64,000 nucleotides of DNA. It comes from Rhabditoides inermis (lineage: Eukaryota; Nematoda; Chromadorea; Rhabditida; Rhabditidae). Positions 34,828 through 45,053 of the stretch are shown piece by piece. Every line of letters starts with the position of its first letter. The first letter of the stretch is position 1. The notes under the pieces are model-generated. The model ran no database searches, was not told the DNA's origin, and saw only the letters and a list, made by a program, of their open reading frames with translations. Made by a program: the position numbers and the translations under genes. The stretch is taken from assembly GCA_963966185.1 (NCBI GenBank), contig CAWZYM010000302.1, positions 214,501 to 278,500 of the forward strand, read 5' to 3'.

Positions 34828-35763
34828 AGTTGTCGGTCGCACGTTTCGTTTTCGACGATTGGTTTCACGTTTGTTATTTTATATTCTCGATATTTATTAA
34901 ATATTTCTATTATTCACAGTTTCTCTGAACCATGTAGAAGTGAAAAGATACTTTTCTCAACTCGTTTTCTGGTAAAATACGCGTTTGAGGTCCATTGGAT
35001 CATTGTTCACTAATAATATTTTGTGAAGTTCAGTTTTGTAAATTGAAAAATACATTTTCGTATTCACCGAAATTTGACATGTTCATACTACATATTCGAA
35101 AAGAATCCATGACATGAAATTTAGAGTGGTACTTTCCTTTAAAAAAGTGGTTCTGAATACAAGCGAACGCTCACAGACACGTTCATCAACGAGGTACGAA
35201 TCAAATTGAATGAATTCGTGACGTTGTTATAAAATTAGAAATATGTGATTAAAACCGATGAGTGGTGATCACGGTGGTCACGTGCGAGCATCCACGGTTG
35301 ACAATGATATCCATTTGTTTCACGAAATGAACGAGAAGCGAAAACAGTCATAATTTACAAAACTCAAAAATTTACACTCGTATGCAAATTAACGTATTTT
35401 GCATTAAAAAAACCCAGAAATTTCTGGTTTTCTGAAAACAAGACGTTTCTGGTTTTCTGAAAACCAGAAAACCGGTCGTTGGTCTTTTTGGCCGGTCATT
35501 CGGCCAGAAATCTGGTCGATGAATTGGTCCAAACACTATTCGGACCTAATACCATGTTCAATATTGATCCCCCTCTGTTCTCCCGGTTACAGTAGGCAGA
35601 TTGCTGTATTTTCGAAGTCATAATTTTCTCGTTTTTTAACTTTGAAAAATTCCTGTGACTAAACCACACTTCCAAAAAAGTTCTACCCACCTTTCTCGGG
35701 TAGAACCATTCATTGGGCATCCAAAACACCTTGATTTCATATCACATAATTTATTACTAGAAT

Positions 35764-36006
35764 TTAAATTAACAATAAAGATCCGTTTCGATCCGTAGTT
35801 CGAGAAGTAATCTTAGGACGACCAGAACTCTTCGGAAGAGAGATATCGTGAGCGTCGGAGCACTTCTTGCGCACCTTAGATAACGTAGTGCGGTACACAT
35901 TGAACTGGGTGGCGAGTGCCGATTGCGTTATACCCGCCTTTCTACCATTACAAGTGGCTTGCACTTGATCTGCTGTCGAATTTGAGAGACTCTTCGGTCG
36001 TCCCAT
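35764..36006 (-). pseudogene. Tc1-like transposase N-terminal fragment
   Basis: The frame begins MGRPKSLSNSTADQVQATCN and contains the helix-turn-helix ITQSALATQFNVYRTTLSKV, as in the paired-type DNA-binding domain of Tc1 transposases. A GRP-like hook (SSGRPKITSRT) follows. The frame ends before the second helix-turn-helix and the DDE domain. It lies inside the Tc1/mariner element at 33179-36409. Confidence 0.8.
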
Positions 36007-36525
36007 GTTTAACTATGAAAAAAATGACATATAATAAGGCGAAAAAAAGTGTGTTTTTTTGCAAAAAACAAAAAACAAAAATGTTTTCGACATTTATAAA
36101 ATGTTTGTGCATAGTACAAAGTACTTTAAAAACATTAGTTTGCATATACAACGCTAAACAAATTAAATCAGAAAGAATTTCGATTTACAAAAAAAAACAT
36201 TAAATGTTGCAGGCGCAAAACGCTTCTGTGAAGAATACAGTAATCCGCATACTGTAACCGGAAGAATAGAGGGGGCTCAATATATGGAGCATTGGTATTA
36301 GGTCCGAATGGAGTCTAGAAAACGGTGTGCAAAAGATGAGAGCTCTATTTTTCATTTGAATAGTTTTAGAGAGCAAAAACCAAAAGTAAATACATTTTGG
36401 CCGCTACTGTATGCCACATGCAACTCTTCGTGCCATTCCTGCGTTAGAATAGTATGCGCATACCGTTTCCGGATTTTTTATAATTCGCGAAGTACCCGAA
36501 TGAACGTGTTTATCGTATACTCGAT

Positions 36526-37121
36526 TCAAATAACAGAAACAGCATAGGAGGCGGCGAGCGAGATAGCGTAGGCAATGGAGAGAGTGAGTGCTCCTCGGAG
36601 GGGACAGAGAGGGAACAAAGCTGCAAGAGAACGATGCAAATATGCAGAAACAGTAATAATAATAATGACGGCACACTCACCCAGGTGAACGTTGGCGTGT
36701 GAGAATAGGATGAATAGCTGTGTGAGAAGCCAGTATCCGGGGGCTCGCCACAAACGGAACACAATAGAGACCACCACGCAGACCTCACCTGCAAGAGGGA
36801 CGCGTCAATCTCTATCCATCCCTTTCCCCCTTCTCCCGCACACTCACCATAGAAGCCTGCGATGGTGCTGACTGCGACCAGCCGCCACCGACCCGCCCCC
36901 TTTCGCTCCGCCCACTCCCGCAACAACACAACCGCCACGAACACGCACATGTGCACACAGCTCTCAAATAAATTGAATTGAACAACGTAATACAATAAAT
37001 AAGTGCAAACCTCGGCGAGACTGGCGTAGAATGAGAACTCGAGATCTTGAAGAGTGAATGGACGGGAGGGGTCAGAGTGGCTGGCCCTGCAGAAAGGGAG
37101 GATGAGTAGAGGGAGAGAGAA

Positions 37122-37170
<49 letters not shown>

Positions 37171-37619
37171 TGAACCTGAACGTGCTCCATCGGTGGTAGG
37201 CGGAGCAGAGACAGAACAGCGTCGCCAGCCGGAACCAGTTCTACAATATTCATTCTCCCTAACTCCCCCTCCCCCTCTTTCTCTCTCCACTCACCTCAAT
37301 CTTCACATTGTGTATCATGTGTCGATAGGCGGTGGTGTACTGTAGTGCCAGATCGATACACACCAACACAGCATCCCACTCCACGTACTTGTCAACCACA
37401 CGACCGCACTCCTTCTGCAAAGCGTATTTGATAACACCGTTTATCTACCGTGATAAACGGTGTTATTAAAATACACGAATTGAATAGATGAACATGTTGA
37501 ACAGAATATGGCTAATTAGTGTAAACAATCAGCTACTTTTGGGAGCTACAAATTCTTGTCAAGAGTTTTTACGATCCTTCCAGAAACTCTAAATAGTAAG
37601 TAGGTAATCGAATATATAT

Positions 37620-37687
<68 letters not shown>

Positions 37688-37877
37688 CCCCTGACACGGA
37701 AGTTTCCACGTCCTATGCACCCCCTTCCCCACTGACACACTCGGTGAGTCGTATCACATCCTTGCTGTACTTCTGATAGAGGGTCGGTGTGGCAGACATG
37801 CAATGGATGCACACGTACTCGCCCCGCCCCTTCTCGCCACGCCCCTCCGAGCTCTCCCCACTGTCCGTGGGTGGCAT
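36526..37877 (-). CDS. ARV1: ARV1 family sterol/lipid homeostasis protein
   Basis: ARV1 is an ER membrane protein involved in sterol and GPI-precursor handling. The exons are 37737-37877, 37295-37414, about 37178-37244, about 37012-37086, about 36850-36963, about 36682-36788 and 36526-36620. The N-terminal zinc ribbon is complete when the first two exons are joined: YVCIHCMSATPTLYQKYSKD, then a second CxxC (C-K-E-C) formed across the intron and GRVVDKYVEWDAVLVCIDLA. The motif AYRHMIHN and several membrane segments (VHMCVFVAVVLLREW, LTQLFILFSHANVHLG, LSIAYAISLAASYAV) follow. One donor (after TTCAG at 37178) is followed by GTTCAC, which is weak. A TA microsatellite lies just upstream of the first donor. 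Length and order fit the family. Confidence 0.9.
37114..37167. repeat. GA microsatellite
   Basis: GA/GAAA tract in an ARV1 intron. Confidence 0.9.
37611..37684. repeat. TA microsatellite, about 70 bp
   Basis: Nearly pure TA within the first ARV1 intron. Confidence 0.97.
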
Positions 37878-38193
37878 ACTATGAAACAATATTTATCAAA
37901 GCGAATCAACTGAGCGAAAGCATTGTTGTAACTACTCTTGTATCCAAGATAACACTGCGTTGAAACGCATTTCTTCTAGTGCAATTCACAAATTAACATA
38001 TGTTACAACAAGTTTATTCGAGATCGACAATGTTACAGAATTAGTTAGCAATTAGTTCGCGCTTTGAACGAGTAATGTGATAGTTGAAAACTAGTTTCGA
38101 GCATATTGCTAGTGAATGGAAATAAATAAAAACAATTATGAAAAACTAACAACTTTGTGAAAGTATTGATAAAAAACATAAACAATTGTGAAT

Positions 38194-39485
38194 CTATTCA
38201 AAGTGACATGCGAGTCGACTCCTCTTCCTGATTTGAAATCCGCAATCATCATCCTCCCCCGATCCATTCTCGAGCAGACTCTCGTAGTACCTGAAATACA
38301 TCATCCATGTACGATTGCACACAAATGGAAATATTTAATCACACAGAAAAAATGCAATCATCTACAATACAGCAATCATCTACAATACAATATGTTCTTG
38401 ACAATTAAAACATCTTACCTGACGACCTTCTCATTGGCGGCGACAGCGTCCGGGGTGAAGTCGAGTACCCGAAGGGCGTTGAGGGAGCGAGCCCGCGACA
38501 GAGCCACGTACGTCTGACCCTCAGCGAACACCCTGAATGGAGATGGTGAAATGAGACACTCTCAACGGAACAGCTCTACAACATCATAGATGACACAAAA
38601 TAACAAAATGGAGAATCATCTCACCTCGCTAGACTCATCTCGACTGCATCCAGTGTGAGACCCTGCGACTTGTGAATAGAGATCGCCCACGCGAGCTGAA
38701 CACGGAACATAATAATTTATACGGTTATTAAGAACACGTGAAATACAATAATGTAAAAAGAGAGAGATGGTAACAAGATACAACAAAACGAATCTCACAC
38801 GTGGAGCTGCTGTCTACTAAAAGCAGCGCGCTTTCTAACTGTTAGCCTAGACCTGGAAGCGACAAGTTTGGAAGCACCGAATCTATCAGTCATGAAATGG
38901 AACAATCTGCTTTTGTCAACCTCCACGAAGCCATAAAAAACCTTGTAGAGCATCACGATGTCGTTGACCTGGCGACGCTGCTCGAGAGAATGCAGACGAA
39001 GTGCCTGGTTGCGCTGGTCGGCCGAAGCCTTGAACCCGAGTGACGTTGTACGCGAGAAAATGACCCGTGTGACGTACTTCTGCACGCGTTCGAGTACAAT
39101 GGTCGATGCCCGGTCAGATGGATTGAAGACGCACGTACCGTACTCCAAGAGTGGACGAACGTACGTGGTGTAGATGTCGATGAGCATCTGACGGTCAGCG
39201 GAGATGATGGAACGGAAAATAGTGTAACCGAACTGCTCAGCAGGGACGATGGAGCGGGCGGCGATGCAGCAAAGACTCCTTGAGGATGCGCTCGAATACA
39301 CGGCACGAGAAGCACGTGTTCGAGATTGGGCGGTACTTGAGTGGATCGGAGGCGCCCTTCTTCTTCGGGATCGGAGTGACTAGAGAGGCCTTCCAGAGAG
39401 AAGGAACAACCCATGTAGACATGCTGGCATTGTATGTCTACAGGGGTTGTTCCTTCTCTCTGGAAGGCCTCTATAGTCATATCCT

Positions 39486-39517
<32 letters not shown>

Positions 39518-41562
39518 TCCTCTCTCTTCCCCTCCCTCCCTCCCCACCTGCAATGGTAGCTGTCTCCTCACCGCCGGCACCTCGCTGCCAGCCACTCGCA
39601 CTGGAAAACGGGCTGCCTTAATCTGCAAAAACACTCTTAAACTATACGTTTCAACGTAGCATCAAACATCAAACAATTGTTGCGTGATACAATCTTGCCA
39701 TGCGATACAAACAACCTCAACATCATTCGACAATTAATCCGATGCATCCCTATTCCCTACCTCAATGGGTTTGTCTGCTGCGCCGGCGGCTACGAATCGA
39801 ACAAGGGGCATTCCCGTTCCACTCCATCCAGTCACACACCCGCGACTCCCGTTCGACAGACCCCGCGACAGGTCCAGGTTGCGAGTCAACATCACCTGCA
39901 ACGTGACGAAATATATATGACGTCTTGATACCGATTCACACATCCATATCTTGGATAGACAAAGTTGAGAAGAAGTAATTTCGTATTTCGTGCATAACCG
40001 ATTATCTACGCTTCATCATCCCGTCCAGTCACGAGATGATAATAACTCGTCTGTAACTTCTAACAGTTCTCAAACCCACAAAAACATGGATATTAATAGA
40101 TCGATTCCCTTTCCTTCCACATCACTCCACTCCACTCCTCTCCCCCCCCCCCCATACCTGTGCCCCTATCTTGAGTACCACCCTCCTGCCTGCATTGGCA
40201 CTGGCCGTCTCGGGAATGTGGCCGCTGTCCTCTGCGTGGAACACTTTCTCGTCGGCTGCAAAAGACATAATCATTCACTCATCAGGTGCGTATTATTCCC
40301 TCAAACAACTCTCAAAAATGGTTCCGCAGAGAAACTTAACATTTGTGGAACAAAAAGATGGCTGATCCCTATCCTTCTCGTCATTCTATTCACCCATCAA
40401 CGCCACGTCTGCATTCACGGCCGAATGGAAACAACCCGCCCAGTCCCCTCCCCACCCACCGTCGAGGTTGTCGAGCTGGTGTTGGTTGACGGCGTCCGCG
40501 TCGGCAGTGTGCGTGCACAGACGAGTCGCCAGCACCCCATCCACCGACACCTAGACAGGCATACACATGACATGACTCGTCCCCAATCGTGCACCCAGCC
40601 ATAGGAGGACGGAACTCTTTCGCATAGTGTCTTTCCAACTAGCTCTCTCTCTCCCCACCCACCACATGCTGTCTTGTTCCCGCCAGTCTCTGTCTGCTCT
40701 CTTCCGTGCACCGCCCGTACCGGATCTGCTGCAGGATGTCCACGAACTCCATGTCGTTCTGTCGCTTCACCGTCTTCAGAAGGAACGTCGAGTGGATGCA
40801 GCGGTGCCATGCCGGAGACTAAAACAATCATCAATAAAAAATAACTCCAACCTGATGTGTATACTTGGTGTACTGTAATTTGTATTGCCAATTTCGCTTT
40901 GTATATATTCCGGAGAAAAGACCGCGAAAGTTACATGTGAGCATTTCTTTTTTTTTGAACAAGAAGTTCATAATCAAAAAGTGTTTTGATGTCAGTGACC
41001 GGAGATCTTGTAGTTGGGCGCATAAAAGAGAGCGGGGGAAAAGTGAGCATTCTTCACTTTCTTCTCTTCCCTCTTCACTCTTCAGAATGCATTGCTTCGT
41101 CATCGTGCTCCTCCTGGCTGTGGCTGTGGCAGCCTTCGATGGACCTTGGAATCGCTTCGGTAGCCAAGTCGAGGGAAAGAACGAAACCGCCCTTCCCGAG
41201 GGAATCAACACCGCCACCGAGAAGATCGAGACGACACCCACCCAGGAAAAGGAGCAGTACCCAGAAACGCAGACGGAAAAGCCTCACGTGTTTCTGACCA
41301 CCGCCCAGCCAGAAGACTCTACCAGTGCATGTCATAGATAAACTACTACATATCGTGTGATCGTTATTCAAAGTTGTATGCAATAATCACAACATAGTAA
41401 AAAACAATTGAATAAAAAGAAATAAAAATAAAAAATAAAACCACACCTCGAAACAGAACACGGGCTTCTCGTTGCCCTTAGTCACTGGCGGCAGCTGGAG
41501 AAAATCGCCTGGAATGGAAAAAAAGATAAAACGAAAGATGTTCGACTAATGTGAAATAATCC

Positions 41563-41619
<57 letters not shown>

Positions 41620-44600
41620 GAGAAGAGGAGAGAGAGAGAGAAAGAGAAGAGAGAGAAAGAGAAAGAGAAAGAGAAAGAGAGAAGAGAAAGAGAAAGAGAA
41701 GAGAAAGAGAAAGAGAAAGAGAAAGAGAAAGAGAAAGAGAAAGAGAAAGAGAAAGAGAAAGAGAAAGAGAAAGAGAAAGAGAAGAGAGAAAGAGAAAGAG
41801 AAAGAAAGAGAGAGAAAGAGAAAGAGAGAAAGAAGAGAAAGAGAGAAAGAGAGAAAGAGAGAAAAGAGAGAAAGAGAGAAAGAAGAAAGAGAGAAAGAGA
41901 AGAAAGAGAGAAAGAGAGAAGAGAGAGAGAAGAGAGAAAGAGAGAAAGAGAGAAGAGAGAGAAGAGAGAAAGAGAGAAAGAGAGAAAGAGAGAAAGAGAG
42001 AAAGAGAGAAAGAGAGAAAGAGAGAAAGAGATCCACGCGCACCAGTGATGATGAGCTGTATTCCTCCGAACGGCCGGTCATCCTGTCGGATCTGACGAGC
42101 CACCTGGAGAATAATCAAAAGATAAAGAAAAATTGATTGAGTAGAAAAATAGCAATCATGAGCAAGAAAAATTGTTGCGGGTTTTCACACTGGGCCTAGA
42201 TACAGACAGTGAAGCTTATTTCAAACAACAAAAAATAATTTAAAAAAACACGTGAAGGGAAACACAAAAGGACCAATAAGATAATAAAGAATTCGCGAAC
42301 AGCACTCACGTACTCGACCTTGCCGAAGTAGTCGGCGTCGACCATGGATATCTCGTCGATGACCAAATGAGTGCACGTCTTCCACTGCTTCACCAACAAC
42401 TTCTTCCCCTCCACTATCTGTAACACACATGCATGATAGTTAGAACACTGTCTGATGCTTGATGATGTTTCTCAGTCGTGGATAAAAGCTATGTCAAATT
42501 AATAGATTATCCAAGAAAAGGACTATTTGATAGCATAATATTTTTCAATGTTAGTGTTTAGTGATAATGATGATAAGATATTTACCACGCACATCAAGAA
42601 CAATGCATACCTTGACGCAGTTCTCTTTGGTGGCGTTGCCGACTCCGATGCCGGCGAAAGAGTGGAGAGTGATCCCTCCCAGCTGACACGCTGCCACACC
42701 TGCAATAATAAACATCCTCAAGTTCTATCACTCACTCAGCACGACGTGTGCCAGTATAAGAAACAACGAATCAAACATGATTCACCCACCCGTCGCCGCA
42801 GTCACAAAGGTAGTCGCAGCCGGCAGCATCTCGATGATCCTTCCGAGAACAAGACTCTTGCCCGTGCCCGCGCTACCCTGCAACCAAGCTCTCCCTCCCC
42901 TCTCTCGTCCTCTCTCCCTATCTCCTCCCTCTTTATCTCTCTCTCCCTCTCTCCCCCCCTCTTTCCCTCTCTCATCCTCTCTCCCTATCTCCTCCCTCTT
43001 TATATCTCTCTCCCTCTCTCTCTACGTCCCTACCGTGAAGAACAGATTCCTTTTCCCGCTGACGGCTGCTCTCACAATCGTCCTCTGCTCGTCTGTGAGT
43101 GGAAGACGCAGCGGCGCACACGAGGACGCCTTAAAGGTAGTGTACCCTCTGACCGCATGACTTCAAATATGCAATTTGTGTTGTTTATTTGTTCAATCTC
43201 ATTAATAGAAACATAATTGGTCAATATACTATCCCTTGAAAATATCTTTAACCTCATGCAAATAAGCTTTTAACGTGAAAGAAACATGAAAACTTCGATT
43301 TCATGAAAATTTGACAAATATGTTTAATATTGTTAATATACCTTTTTCTAAGTTTTTTTTTTGATTTTTGAATGGGAATTGAACATCAAAAACAACCACA
43401 AAACCATTAGAACGCATTTTGCGTGCGAAACAAACGAATCACTCCGGTCAGTTGGGTGATGTAACCGCTGTTGGTGAACATAAATTTGCGGGCGTGGTTA
43501 AAACTGCTTACATTTTCCGGTAAATGTCAAACGTTTAAATTTATTTTTTATATTTAAAAATTGTAATTTTTGAAATTTCAACTATCATGTTATGGAAATA
43601 TAACTAACAAATAGTGAGCAATAAACTGGTAACAACAACTCATGCAATCAGAATCAGAGAGTACACTACCTTTAAATTACCTTTTTTAGCCCTCGTTTGT
43701 ATTGGATGTCCCTGCGCGCTAGAATGCTTCAAACCGAATTCCCGAATGAAGCACTTTTTCTAATTTTAGAGTGATTTCCACTGTTACATTGTATTCGTAT
43801 ATCTGTTCCTTAAGATTATGGTAGTAGAATAACCCGATCTGCTGTCGCTCCTTAGCATTACGGTAAAAGAATAATTTGGCCTGCTGTCGTTCTTCATGGT
43901 AACGGTAGTTGAATAATTTGATCTGCTGCCGCTCCTTAGGATTACGGTAGTAGAATAATTTGGGCTGCTGTCGCTCCTTAGGATTATGGTAGTAGAATAA
44001 TTTGATCTGCTGTCGCTTCTTAGGATTACGGTAGTATAATAATTTGATCTGTTGTCGCTCCTTAGCATTACGGTAGAAGAATATTTTGACCTGCTGTCGC
44101 TCCTTAAGATTACGGTAGTAGAAAAATTTGATCTGTTGTCGTTCCTTAGCATTACGGTAGAAGATGAATTTGACATGTTGTCGTTCATTAGGGTTACGGT
44201 AGTAGAATAATTTGATATGTTGTCGCTCCTTCCTCCTACTGGATGTCCTCGCGCGATAGAATGCTCCAAAACGACTTTTCCCGGATGAAGCACTTTTCCT
44301 AATTTTGGACCGATTTCCACTGTTACATTTTTTATCCATTCGTATCTCTATTTGATAGAGTCATGGAAAGTTGTGTAGAGTTTGATTGAGTTTGAAGCGA
44401 GATACGGAGAGTCCGCATTCGAGTGCGGATTGTGATTGGTGTGGGGCGCTCGGGCGTCGGAAAATCGCTTTCGCCCCGCCCCCTCTGTATTTGTAAAGAT
44501 AATGAAACATAAATTTTCTTTAAAAAGTACTCGGCGTAAAGAGATGAACTTTGTCTTAACCCAATGCAGCAAAAGTACATCTATAAAACGTTTACAAATA

Positions 44601-45019
44601 CTAACACAAACCTGCACATCTCTCTCTCTTCTCTCTCTCTCTCTCTTCCCTCTCCTATCCTATTTTTTAACTGATTTCTTCTCTGTTCATGTCGCTGTGG
44701 TTACTTGTTAGCAACAACAACAGAACATTTCAGTATGCGCAGGTTTGTGTTAGTATTTGTAAACGTTTTATAGATGTACTTTTGCTGCATTGGGTTAAGA
44801 CAAAGTTCATCTCTTTACGCCGAGTACTTTTTAAAGAAAATATATGTGCTTTTGTTGAATTTCAAAGAAATTCCGATATGTGCTGAACTATGACTATTCA
44901 AAAGGACTGGATTATATCAAATTTATCTATCTATCTCCTTCTGTTCTCTCCCTCCCTCTGTTCCTCTCCTTCAGCTCTCACTCAATGTTATTCCGCTCTT
45001 TGCTCTCTCTCTCTCCCCC

Positions 45020-45053
<34 letters not shown>

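Larger units (their letters stand above)
33288..35538. mobile_element. hAT-type transposon inserted in the Tc1/mariner element
   Basis: The ends TGGTGTTTGGACCAA and (inverted) TAGTGTTTGGACCAA are flanked by the identical 8-bp direct repeat TTCGGACC at 33280-33287 and 35539-35546. An 8-bp target duplication and short TIRs are typical of hAT elements. Subterminal CCAGAAA/TTTCTGG motifs recur at both ends. It carries a BED-type finger frame, a tRNA-derived SINE and perfect palindromes. No full transposase with a dimerisation domain is present, so it is non-autonomous now. Confidence 0.85.
33179..36409. mobile_element. Tc1/mariner-type transposon, disrupted by a hAT insertion
   Basis: Terminal inverted repeats of about 110 bp start CAGTGGCGGCCAAAAAAGTA on the left and CAGTAGCGGCCAAAATGTAT on the right (read inverted), flanked by TA. 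The two arms agree almost throughout up to GGACTCCATTCGGACCT. A transposase remnant lies at 35764-36006. Total length minus the inner hAT insertion is about 970 bp, less than a full 1.3-1.7-kb element, so the transposase gene is partly deleted. Confidence 0.88.

Noticed and set aside
36510..37253. 247-codon minus-strand frame over the ARV1 locus
   Set aside because: It runs through ARV1 introns and a GA tract in a frame different from most ARV1 exons; the spliced ARV1 model explains the conserved parts better.
40390..40891. 158-codon minus-strand frame over PIF1 exons and introns
   Set aside because: It mixes PIF1 coding sequence out of frame with intron; splice sites and helicase motifs support the PIF1 model.
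40865..41086. Upstream extension of the nested secreted-peptide frame
   Set aside because: The extension contains the TATA box and the pyrimidine acceptor-like tract, and would hide the signal peptide inside the protein.
41482..42118. Two 190-199-codon minus-strand frames of Ser/Leu/Phe
   Set aside because: They are translations of the GAGAAA array; only the ends overlap true PIF1 exons.
43719..44339. Repeat protein gene
   Set aside because: Both 206- and 178-codon frames arise from a 42-bp unit divisible by three; without transcript data a minisatellite is the simpler reading.
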